Origin: JBGTSJ01 sp041940305
GTDB lineage: Bacteria; Planctomycetota; Planctomycetia; Planctomycetales; Planctomycetaceae
Length of the DNA stretch: 64,000 nucleotides
Reading direction: 5' to 3'
Assembly: GCA_041940305.1 (NCBI GenBank)
Contig: JBGTSJ010000003.1
Coordinates: forward strand, 350,215-414,214
Shown here: in pieces, positions 51,124-59,375 of the stretch
Numbering within the stretch: the first letter of the stretch is position 1
Layout: the number at the start of each line of letters is the position of its first letter
Notes under the pieces: model-generated
What the model saw: the letters and a program-made list of their open reading frames with translations, nothing else
Database searches by the model: none
What the model was told of the DNA's origin: nothing
Made by a program: the position numbers and the translations under genes

Positions 51124-52245
51124 CTAACGCGATTCCGCGATCAGCGTGGACGCGACGAAGTCCTCGTTGAGCGAAACGCCCAGGCCGGGCCCGTCGGGGA
51201 CTGTGATCCAGCCGTCCACTGCCTGCACGCGCTCGGTCGTCAACTCGTGCCGCAGCGGCGAGTCTTCAACGCAGTCCTCGAACAGGAACGCATCTCGGCA
51301 GGTGCTCAGCCAGTGCAGGCTGGCGGCGACGGTCAGCGGGCTGGTGTAGCAGTGATTGCAGAGCCGGGCCCCGATCTCTTCCACTCGGGCGCGCAGGTAC
51401 GCGGCGTCGGTGAAGCCGCAGCGGGAGAGGTCCACCTGGTAGATGTCGAGCGCCCGCCGGTCGATGAGCGGCCGGAACGACTCGCGACCGCACTCTCCTT
51501 CTCCCGCCGCAATGGGGACGGGCGAGCGATCGCGGAGCCAGGCGTAGCCGTCGACGTCGTCCTCGCGGAGGGGCTCTTCCAGCCAGCCGATGCCGTATTC
51601 GGCGAATGCGTGCGCCCGCCGCAGCGCGGTGCGGGCGTCCCATACGCAGCCGGCGTCGATCAACAGGTCCGCCTCGGGTCCGAGCCCTTCGCGCGCCCCG
51701 CGGACGAGTTCGATGTCGAGAGCTTCGTTCTGCCCCATCGGCTCCCAGCCGAACTTGACGGCGCGGTAGCCCGCGTCGATCCAGCGGCCGCCGATATCGG
51801 CCGTCTGTGCGCCGTCCCGTCCGAACAGGATCGATGCGTAGGCCTTCAGCCGGGCATGGTGCTTGCCGCCGAGCAGGCGATGAATCGGCTCGCCGAAGTG
51901 CTTTCCCTTGAGATCCCACAGCGCCATGTCGACGGCCGCCATCGCGGTGATCGCGACCCCCTTGCGGCCGTAATACATCGTGCCGCGATACAGCTTGTTC
52001 CAGAGCCGCTCGTGCTCCAGCGGGTTTTCACCGATCAACAGCTGCCGCAGACCACAGGCGATATTGTGGCTGAAGGGTGCATCAATGATCGCCTTGACGA
52101 CTTCAGGGGATGAGTCCGCCTCGCCGACTCCCTCCAGGCCGTCGTCCGTACGGATGCGAACCAGAACGGAATCCTGGCTGCTGGCGGTCCTCGCCTGCAC
52201 CTGTGGAATGCGGAGAATCTGACAGACGACTTCGCTAATCTGCAT
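51124..52245 (-). CDS. Mandelate racemase/muconate lactonizing enzyme family protein (enolase superfamily)
   Basis: From the ATG at 52245 (GGAGGAG six bases upstream) the protein is 373 residues. The longer open frame runs antisense through two other genes and is spurious. Metal ligands fit LLIDAGCVWD (Asp), WLEEPLREDD (Glu) and AAGEGECG (Glu). The position of the usual KxK pair reads AVKFGWEP, so only one lysine is present. NHCYTSPLTVAASLHWL could supply the histidine. It is likely a dehydratase or epimerase of sugar acids, but the reaction cannot be named. Confidence 0.9.
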   Translation of the reverse strand: MQISEVVCQILRIPQVQARTASSQDSVLVRIRTDDGLEGVGEADSSPEVVKAIIDAPFSHNIACGLRQLLIGENPLEHERLWNKLYRGTMYYGRKGVAITAMAAVDMALWDLKGKHFGEPIHRLLGGKHHARLKAYASILFGRDGAQTADIGGRWIDAGYRAVKFGWEPMGQNEALDIELVRGAREGLGPEADLLIDAGCVWDARTALRRAHAFAEYGIGWLEEPLREDDVDGYAWLRDRSPVPIAAGEGECGRESFRPLIDRRALDIYQVDLSRCGFTDAAYLRARVEEIGARLCNHCYTSPLTVAASLHWLSTCRDAFLFEDCVEDSPLRHELTTERVQAVDGWITVPDGPGLGVSLNEDFVASTLIAESR

Positions 52246-52398
52246 GTTGCTCCTCCGTGGTATGGCTGGCGGCAGTATAGTCGCGGCGATCTTGTGTTTC
52301 AGTACGAGAGAAGACGATGGGGTCAGGCCGGTGATTGACCCTTCAATTCCGCCACGGCTAGAATCGCGATGCGCCCCGTCTTCTTGTAATGCATTACA

Positions 52399-54144
52399 GT
52401 GGCTATCCTTCGCGTTTTGCGTGGCACCGCTGCCGGAGCCGTATTCGAGCTTCAGGGGGAGCGGACCATCATCGGCCGGCATCCCAACTGCCACGTCGTC
52501 CTGGACAACGGGGCGATCAGCCGGCATCACGTCCAGATTCTCGAAAGCCACGGCAGCTACTACGTCGAGGATCTCCGCAGCCGCAACGGAACGTCCCTGA
52601 ATTCCGACGCTCTGGAAGGACGGGCCGAGCTGCACGACGGGGATCAGATCCGCCTGTGCGACATCACACTGGAGTTTGAGCTGCATGGGTCTTCGTCGAA
52701 GGTCGGCAGCTCGAACCGCGCGGAGGCGGAGACCAGCCTCGGCGAGCGCGTCACCGACGAGCAGCCGGTGATCGAAGGGAGCGGCCTGTTCGAAGAGGAC
52801 AGCTCCGAGCTGGCCAGACCGGTCAAGTTCGAGTCCTCCTCCGTGCTGGGCAAGATCGATGTTCGCCGCGGGAGCGATGAATCGGTCAGCCTGCACCCGG
52901 AGCTCAAGCTGCAGGCCATCCTGGAGATCACGCGGGCGCTGGGACGCGAGCTCGAAGTGGATGCGGTCCTCCCCAAGGTCCTCTCCGCCCTGTTCCAGAT
53001 CTTCCCGCAGGCGGCGCAGGGGTTCGTGCTGCTGAAGGACGCAGAATCGGGCAAGCTGCTGGTGAAGGGGACGCGCGTCCGGAAAGGGGGCGAGGCAGAC
53101 TCGGTCGCGGTCAGCATGACGGTCGTCCGGCAGGCGATGGAATCCGGACAGGCGCTGCTCAGCACGAATGTCCTCGACGACTCGCGATTCAAACAGAGCG
53201 CCAGCCTGAACAAACTTCAGATTCGCTCCGTGATGTGCGCCCCGCTGATGGGCTATGAGGACGCCGCCATCGGCGTGATCCAGATCGTCACCCGCGGCGC
53301 CAAGGACGTATTCAGCAATGAAGACCTCGATCTGCTGGCGAGCGTTGCGTCGCAGGCCGCCCTGGCCATCGAGAACGCGACGCTCCACGAGGAGGTCATG
53401 CGGCAGCGGGAACTGGAGCGCGATCTCGAATTCGCCACGCAGGTGCAGTTGGGATTTCTCCCCAAGGCCCGGCCACGCATCAAGCCGTACTCCTTCGCAG
53501 ACTACTACGAAGCGGCTCTGAGAATCGGCGGCGACTATTTCGATTACGTCACCATGCCCGGCGGCCGGCTCGCGGTCACACTCGGCGACGTCGCCGGCAA
53601 GGGAATGCCGGCAGCGCTGCTCATGGCGCGGCTGTATTCGTCCGCCCGCTACCAGCTGCTCACGTCTCCCACACCCGCCGCAGCCGTCGCCGGTCTGAAC
53701 CTGGAGATCGCCTCCAGCGGCCTCGGCCACCGGTTCATTACGTTCCTCGTGCTCGTGCTCGATCCCGCCACGCATGATGTCACGCTCGTCAACGCGGGCC
53801 ATCTGGCTCCGCTCGTCCGGCGCCGCAATGGCTCCGTCGAGCAGGTCGGACGCGAGGAGTCTGGCCTGCCGCTGGGAATCGTTCCCGACCAGGAATATCA
53901 CGAGGCCCAGCTGCATCTCGATCCGGGGGACTCCATTCTCGCGTACACGGACGGCGTCACCGAGGCGATGGACGGGGGACGCGAGATCTACGGCCGACCG
54001 CGACTGGAGAGCTGCATCGCACGCTCGTCGGGAGACATCGACGGGATGGTGAAGGCCATCATCAACGACGTCGAGGACTTCGTGGGTGAGAACGCCCTGC
54101 GGGACGACACCTGTATCGTCGGCTTGCAGCGGCTGCCCACCTGA
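52399..54144 (+). CDS. FHA-GAF-SpoIIE (PP2C) phosphatase
   Basis: Translation begins at GTG 52399; the product is 581 residues. Residues ~1-95 are an FHA domain (ERTIIGRHPNCHVVLDNG, SRHHV, RSRNGTSLN), which binds phosphothreonine. Residues ~165-330 form a GAF domain (ILEITRALGRELEVDAVLPK, APLMGYEDAAIGVIQI). A coiled-coil (MRQRELERDLEFATQVQLGF) leads into a SpoIIE/RsbU phosphatase (LRIGGDYFDYV, LGDVAGKGMPAALLMA, DSILAYTDGVTEAMDG). This is a phospho-signalling regulator controlled through the FHA and GAF domains. Substrates are probably anti-sigma antagonists, but none are encoded nearby. Confidence 0.93.
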   Translation: MAILRVLRGTAAGAVFELQGERTIIGRHPNCHVVLDNGAISRHHVQILESHGSYYVEDLRSRNGTSLNSDALEGRAELHDGDQIRLCDITLEFELHGSSSKVGSSNRAEAETSLGERVTDEQPVIEGSGLFEEDSSELARPVKFESSSVLGKIDVRRGSDESVSLHPELKLQAILEITRALGRELEVDAVLPKVLSALFQIFPQAAQGFVLLKDAESGKLLVKGTRVRKGGEADSVAVSMTVVRQAMESGQALLSTNVLDDSRFKQSASLNKLQIRSVMCAPLMGYEDAAIGVIQIVTRGAKDVFSNEDLDLLASVASQAALAIENATLHEEVMRQRELERDLEFATQVQLGFLPKARPRIKPYSFADYYEAALRIGGDYFDYVTMPGGRLAVTLGDVAGKGMPAALLMARLYSSARYQLLTSPTPAAAVAGLNLEIASSGLGHRFITFLVLVLDPATHDVTLVNAGHLAPLVRRRNGSVEQVGREESGLPLGIVPDQEYHEAQLHLDPGDSILAYTDGVTEAMDGGREIYGRPRLESCIARSSGDIDGMVKAIINDVEDFVGENALRDDTCIVGLQRLPT

Positions 54145-54201
54145 CCCCGCGGGAAATGGATTGCTGTAGTTTCCTCGGAGCGTAACAGAGTCATTCAGCG
54201 C

Positions 54202-56202
54202 ATGGCGTCTCAGTCGCATCAGACTCCTGACCTTTCCGTCAATGGAGTCCTGGGACCAGACGGCTCCATCGCCCGCCGGCTGCAGACTTACGAGAGCCGC
54301 CCCGAACAGCTGCGCATGGCGGACGCCGTTCGTGATGCGATCGCCCGGCAGACCCATCTGCTCGTCGAAGCCGGAACGGGAGTCGGCAAGAGCTTCGCGT
54401 ATCTCGTGCCGGCTATCCTGGCCGCGGCGTCTCAACCGGGAAAAGCCGGCCGCGAGCGGCGGATCATCGTCAGCACGCATACCATCAGTCTGCAGGAGCA
54501 GCTGATCGCGCGCGACATTCCGTTTCTCAATTCGGTGCTGCCGGTCGAGTTCTCTGCTGTGCTCGCCAAAGGCCGCTCGAACTACGTCAGCCTCCGCCGG
54601 CTCAAAGGGGCCGGCGAGCGCGCCGGCTCGCTGTTTGGCGAATCCGCCGAACTCGAGCATCTCCGGTCGCTGCGCCGCTGGGCCGCCGACACCAGCGACG
54701 GCAGCCTGGCGACGCTCGAATTCCGTCCGCTGCCGCAGGTGTGGGACGAAGTCCGCAGCGAGCACGGCAACTGCCTGGGCCGCAAGTGCCCGACCTACGA
54801 GGAGTGCCACTTCTACAAAGCCCGCCGCCGCGTGTGGAACGCCGACATCGTCGTGGTGAACCACGCCCTGTTCTTCTCCGATCTGGCGCTCCGCCGCGAA
54901 GGGGCCAGCGTCCTGCCTGACTATGACGTCGTGATCCTCGACGAGGCCCACACGCTGGAACAGGTCGCCGGCGAGCATCTCGGTGTCTCGATCACCAGCG
55001 GCCAACTGACGTATCTGCTCAACAAGCTCTACAACGACCGGCAGCAGAAGGGCCTGCTCGTCCATCACATCCTCCCGCAGGCCCAGCAGTTGGTGTCGCA
55101 CTTGCGGTACGCCGTTGACGGTTTTTTTACGGCGATCAAGGACTGGCTGGAGCAGCAGCAACCCGGCAATGGACGAGTCCGCACGCCGCTGGCCATCGGC
55201 AACCCCGTCAGTCCGGACCTTCGCCGCCTCTCGGCCGAGCTCCGCGGATATGCACACCGTTTGGAGGCCGAGGAGCAGAAGATCGAAGTCACCGCGGCCG
55301 CCGATCGCCTCGACGCGCTCGCCCATTCGCTCGACTTCTGGATGAAGCAGACCCTGGCGGATTCCGTGTACTGGGTGGAGGTCAGCGGGCGCCAGCGGCA
55401 GCTGACCAGACTCGTCTGCGCACCGATCGAGGTCGGCTCGCTGCTCCGTGACGAGTTGTTTGCACAGGTGAAGACCGCCATCCTGACCAGCGCCACACTC
55501 TCGGTCGGCGAGGACGACTTCAGCTTCTTTCGCCAGCGGATCGGGCTCACAAAGGCTCGCGAGCTGAAGCTGGGCAGCCCGTTCGACTACCGCACGCAGG
55601 TGAAGCTGGTGCTTGCGGAGGGCATGCCCGACCCCACCGGCCGGAGCGGTGATTACGAACGGGCCGTCTGCGAACGCATCAAGCGGCACGTGGATGAGAT
55701 CGACGGTGGCACGTTCGTGCTCTTCACCAGCTATCGCATGCTCAAGGCGTGCGCCGAGCGCCTCACCGGCTGGTTCGCCTCACGCAATCGCCTGCTGCTC
55801 TGCCAGGGGGACGGGCTCGACCGCTCAGCCATGCTGGAGCGATTTCGCAAGGACGGCCGGGCCGTGCTGTTCGGCACCGAGAGCTTCTGGCAGGGCGTCG
55901 ATGTCCCCGGCGACGCCCTGCAGAACGTGATCATCACCAAGTTGCCGTTCAGCGTGCCCGATCATCCGCTGCTGGAGGCGCGGCTGGAGAAGATTCGCGA
56001 GGATGGAGGGAACCCCTTCATGGACTACCAGGTTCCCGAGGCCGCCATCAAGCTCCGCCAGGGGTTCGGCCGGCTGATCCGCTCCCGCAGCGACACGGGA
56101 CAGGTCGTCATGCTGGATCCCCGGATTCGCACCAAGCGTTACGGGCGGGTCTTCCTCGAAAGCCTACCGGAATGCGACGTGTCCGTGGAACCGGACGGCT
56201 GA
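54202..56202 (+). CDS. dinG: ATP-dependent DNA helicase, DinG/XPD family
   Basis: The 666-residue protein has helicase motif I in VEAGTGVGKSFAYLVP (Walker A), Fe-S cysteines in CLGRKCPTYEEC and the DEAH box in VVILDEAHTLEQVAG. Later motifs are LTSATLSVGED (III-like), FTSYRMLKACAERL and SFWQGVDVPGDALQN (V/VI region). DinG-family enzymes unwind DNA, particularly R-loops and forks, with a 4Fe-4S cluster. It begins 57 bp after the phosphatase gene and may be in the same transcript. Confidence 0.95.
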   Translation: MASQSHQTPDLSVNGVLGPDGSIARRLQTYESRPEQLRMADAVRDAIARQTHLLVEAGTGVGKSFAYLVPAILAAASQPGKAGRERRIIVSTHTISLQEQLIARDIPFLNSVLPVEFSAVLAKGRSNYVSLRRLKGAGERAGSLFGESAELEHLRSLRRWAADTSDGSLATLEFRPLPQVWDEVRSEHGNCLGRKCPTYEECHFYKARRRVWNADIVVVNHALFFSDLALRREGASVLPDYDVVILDEAHTLEQVAGEHLGVSITSGQLTYLLNKLYNDRQQKGLLVHHILPQAQQLVSHLRYAVDGFFTAIKDWLEQQQPGNGRVRTPLAIGNPVSPDLRRLSAELRGYAHRLEAEEQKIEVTAAADRLDALAHSLDFWMKQTLADSVYWVEVSGRQRQLTRLVCAPIEVGSLLRDELFAQVKTAILTSATLSVGEDDFSFFRQRIGLTKARELKLGSPFDYRTQVKLVLAEGMPDPTGRSGDYERAVCERIKRHVDEIDGGTFVLFTSYRMLKACAERLTGWFASRNRLLLCQGDGLDRSAMLERFRKDGRAVLFGTESFWQGVDVPGDALQNVIITKLPFSVPDHPLLEARLEKIREDGGNPFMDYQVPEAAIKLRQGFGRLIRSRSDTGQVVMLDPRIRTKRYGRVFLESLPECDVSVEPDG

Positions 56203-56483
56203 GGGCAGGCGCCAACGGCGTTCTCCAGTCCGCGCCGTCGCCATTCCTCGAACGCCTGACCTCACCGAGCCGTTCTCCGCGACTCCGCTGCGCCGTTCGT
56301 CGCCGCAGGCTCGTCTTCGGTCGCAAGTCGTGGACGGAATTCAGGATCAATCATTTCCCATAGCATGCCCGCAGGACCAGCCAGCCCACCGCGATCCGCT
56401 TGATTTCGCTCTCCAGCCGCCTGATAATCGATGGTCCACTTTGACGTGTTCGCCTCTGGAGCCTGCACCGCGAAAGCCGTCCG

Positions 56484-56867
56484 ATGACCAAGAAAGACAT
56501 GGATCAGTTCAAGTCCCTGCTGCTGCAACTCCGCGCCCAGATTCGCGGAGACGTGCGGCAAATCAGCAGCAGCGCCCTGGACGGCGGCCAAGACTCCAAG
56601 AGTCCCACTCACATGGCCGAGCTTGGCACAGAGACGTTTGAACAGGACTTTTCACTGGGCGTGATGGAGCGCGACCAGGGACAGCTGGAGCAGATCGAAG
56701 GAGCCTTAAAACGCATCGATGAAGGCGTTTACGGCCTGTGCGAGAAATGCCTCGCCGAAGGAAAGTCCCCGGCCAAAGCTATGATCCCCAAGACGCGTCT
56801 CAAGGCTGTCCCCTTCGCCCGTGAGTGCGTGGAGTGTGCCCGCAAGCGGGAACGCGCGATCTACTGA
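56484..56867 (+). CDS. TraR/DksA-family zinc-finger protein
   Basis: A 127-residue protein with a helical N-terminal half and a C4 zinc finger: CEKCLAEGKSP and VECARKRE, with the pairs C-x2-C and C-x2-C. The motif GVYGLCEKC is the DksA/TraR signature. These proteins bind the secondary channel of RNA polymerase. An upstream 280-bp gap separates it from dinG. Confidence 0.93.
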   Translation: MTKKDMDQFKSLLLQLRAQIRGDVRQISSSALDGGQDSKSPTHMAELGTETFEQDFSLGVMERDQGQLEQIEGALKRIDEGVYGLCEKCLAEGKSPAKAMIPKTRLKAVPFARECVECARKRERAIY

Positions 56868-56907
56868 GGCCCGCAATCGGCACCGGCAGCAGGGAAAGCG
56901 TCTTCCC

Positions 56908-58083
56908 TTATGGAGGCGGGAGTTCGTGGTATCTCGAATCTCCTCCGCCGGTCGATCCCGTCAGGTCGGTGAAGTGCGGGGGTGGCGGTAGCAGTTCGAC
57001 GTACCCCTTCTCGCCATCCGGACCCTCCGGCTCCAGCCGCCCCGTGAGTGACGCCGGACTGTTGCTGCCGGGAGTGACCTCCGATCCCGGGGACGACGCG
57101 ATCGGCGGTGCATGCTCGTAGACCGGAGGCGTCTCCGACAGATTGCGTCCCATCCCGGTCATCGCCGCCAGAATGAGCCGGGCGCTGGCATCCAACGCCT
57201 GGTTATTCTCGGGGACTTCGATAATGAGAACCTGCGCCTTAAGACGTGTCGCGGCGAACTCCTCGATGGAGCCGGCTTTGAATTCTCCGTCAAACGTTGT
57301 CGCCAGCACGTCATGCTCTTCGCTGAGTCGTCCCAGCAGCTCAATACAGGCCGCATTGCCGGTGATCAGCGGTCTTCGTCCCCCTCCCGTCCGCACGTGC
57401 ACAACTCGCTGAGGCTGCAGGTCGCCCAGAAGTCTCAGCAGCACTCGCGTCTCCGCTTCGCTGGCCGGATGGGGCCCCGTCTCCGAAGTCGGATTCGCCG
57501 TGAATCGTGCGGATGGAAAGTTTCGATTGAGGTCCACGCCCCGGGCATTCTTGGCGATGTGCTCGGCCAGCGCATCCGGGTTGGGATCGCGGATCAGCTG
57601 CGCCGTCAGACCATCCAGGCTTTCGGGCTGGGCATCGATCCGGGACAGCAGCGCATCCATCAGCTTGACGCTGTGAGGATCGTTCCCGTTGAGGCTGCCG
57701 GTGACGAACACATGCTCGAGTCCGGATCCGCGAAGCGCCGTCTGCATGCGCCGGCGCTGGGTGCTCTCGTAGTCGGAGCGCCACGCAGGACCGTGCGGCG
57801 TCGCCGCCACCGGAGACGCCGTGACTGATGATTGACTTCGCGCTGCCGTCGCTGAAGCCGGCGGAGTGCCTGTCGACTGGCCCAGTTCGATCCGCGGCCA
57901 CAGATAGGCATTGGGATCCGGGATCACCGGTGCACTGCGGAACGGATCGCCCGCAGGCACGCCCGGTTCCGGCGCCTCGCGCACCGGATCGGGACGCGAC
58001 TGCGTCTGCGCCGGCTGCGGCCATGCCGCGCACCCCGCGCTCAGCAGCGCCCACCCGCTCACGATGTGCCGAACCGCACTCAT
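56908..58083 (-). CDS. Lipoprotein related to M14 zinc carboxypeptidases, zinc ligands apparently lost
   Basis: From ATG 58083 the protein has 391 residues and a lipoprotein signal (SGWALLSAGC, cut before Cys). M14 hallmarks are GVDLNRNFPSARF (Asn-Arg substrate pair) and GPHPASEAETRVLLRLL. At the positions of the zinc ligands, the usual 'GxHGxE' reads GSLNGND and the usual His-containing strand reads VVHVRTGGG. The ligand histidine and glutamate are therefore replaced. It is probably a binding protein or pseudo-enzyme anchored to a membrane, perhaps recognising peptidoglycan peptides. The N-terminal 90 residues and C-terminal 70 are Pro/Ser-rich. Confidence 0.65.
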   Translation of the reverse strand: MSAVRHIVSGWALLSAGCAAWPQPAQTQSRPDPVREAPEPGVPAGDPFRSAPVIPDPNAYLWPRIELGQSTGTPPASATAARSQSSVTASPVAATPHGPAWRSDYESTQRRRMQTALRGSGLEHVFVTGSLNGNDPHSVKLMDALLSRIDAQPESLDGLTAQLIRDPNPDALAEHIAKNARGVDLNRNFPSARFTANPTSETGPHPASEAETRVLLRLLGDLQPQRVVHVRTGGGRRPLITGNAACIELLGRLSEEHDVLATTFDGEFKAGSIEEFAATRLKAQVLIIEVPENNQALDASARLILAAMTGMGRNLSETPPVYEHAPPIASSPGSEVTPGSNSPASLTGRLEPEGPDGEKGYVELLPPPPHFTDLTGSTGGGDSRYHELPPP

Positions 58084-58133
58084 CAATCCCTGGTCCTCTC
58101 AACCTTCTGGCTTGTGACTTCGGGCGATCGGCC

Positions 58134-58820
58134 TTAGTCCTGCTCGACTCCCAGCAGGTACCGCAGCTCCTCGAACCGCTGCGCGTATTCCTCGCTGGAG
58201 GAGTGCACGTGCTCTCCTTCGGTGATGAACCGGATCGTCTCGCTGTACCGCACGCCGCGGTCGCCCAGCACTTCCTCGAACGGCTCCAGGTCGTGTCCGT
58301 ACATGACGAGCAGCTTGTGCTCGTCGAACTGGACCTCCATCGGGATCCGCGGATTGAGGACCGCGATGCCGGTGCAGCCGTCGTCGAGCAGGATGTCCTC
58401 AAAGTCGTACAGCGTGCTTTTGAGGATCGGCAGGTCGATGTTCTCGCGGTACAGGTCCTGGTGCTTCCCGCCATCGGCCTCGTGACTTGTCTCAAGCACG
58501 ACGTCCACTTCGTCGCCAAGCGGGTCAAGCAGGTCCATGAACAGGTCGAACAGCTTCTCCCGCGTCTCGGAGACCATGAGCACAGGCACGTCGATCGACG
58601 TCTCAGGATCGCGGTACACGTCGCGGCGGCAGCCGGCGCTCGGCACCACGTCCAGATTGAACGACGGGCGCACCGCGTCGGTCAGCAGGAAGCTGCCGTA
58701 CCGCGCAATCGACAGATGCTGCTCGAGTTGGTTCTCCGAGATGCTCTCGAAGCTGCTATGCCCCTTCGCTTGGAATCCGTCGCGGAAGGTGGTCTTGATG
58801 ACGCGCTTGAGGAAGCCCAT
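58134..58820 (-). CDS. Conserved hypothetical protein
   Basis: A 228-residue cytoplasmic-looking protein with no signal peptide. It starts MGFLKRVIKTTFRDGFQAKG; the interior is acidic and leucine-rich (LFDLFMDLLDPLGDEVDVVL). The C-terminal half has strand-helix alternation, with LNPRIPMEVQFDEHKLLVMY. I recognise no family. It is close upstream of the M14-like gene on the same strand (50 bp), so the two are probably co-transcribed. Confidence 0.75.
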   Translation of the reverse strand: MGFLKRVIKTTFRDGFQAKGHSSFESISENQLEQHLSIARYGSFLLTDAVRPSFNLDVVPSAGCRRDVYRDPETSIDVPVLMVSETREKLFDLFMDLLDPLGDEVDVVLETSHEADGGKHQDLYRENIDLPILKSTLYDFEDILLDDGCTGIAVLNPRIPMEVQFDEHKLLVMYGHDLEPFEEVLGDRGVRYSETIRFITEGEHVHSSSEEYAQRFEELRYLLGVEQD

Positions 58821-59375
58821 GAGGAGTGTCCCGAAGTGGTAGTCGTGTGCAGAGAGATGACAACTGGGCCGGATGAGGGACGTCCCGGCGATCAGCCAAC
58901 TCTAGCACGCCAACGGAGCGCGGCTGGCAATCGTGCGCTCGGTTCCCGTCTTTTGCGGGAACCACCCTACGCGCAGGCGGACGGCGCCGTTGACGCATTT
59001 CGGGGACTTGCGAGAACGATTGCCGATTGCAGCGAACGCAACACCCGCAGAACCGGCACAAACCGCGCAGCACTCACATGGCTGCAGAACCTCGCCGCAT
59101 CGGCCAGAGCCGGACATCCCACGGTGCTCTCCCCATGATCTTCCTTGCGACGGCAAGTTTCTGCACCGGCCATCCTCGATCCCTCCGCTGTAAACTCGAA
59201 TTGATCACCGCTCTCAATATGGACATTCCGCTGCACCACGCACTCCAAATTCCGTGTTGGAACGCTCCGTGGAGTGCGGTTGTAGCGAAGCCTGTCCGGT
59301 GACATGCCCCCCGTACGGCCGCAGACGGGCGAAAATCGGGCGGACCGTCAGACCGCTCGATAGACTCGTCTCTCT
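58821..59375. other. Intergenic region, nothing recognised
   Basis: 555 bp between divergent genes. Short open frames in it lack ribosome binding sites and have no recognisable protein features. It should contain the promoters for both neighbours. Confidence 0.55.

Noticed and set aside
51124..55689. A 1521-codon open frame on the minus strand
   Set aside because: Only the part up to 52245 is a real gene with a strong ribosome binding site. The rest runs antisense through the FHA-GAF-phosphatase and dinG genes and reflects high GC at third positions.
58933..59302. Short overlapping frames between the hypothetical gene and the antiporter
   Set aside because: All lack ribosome binding sites and recognisable features.
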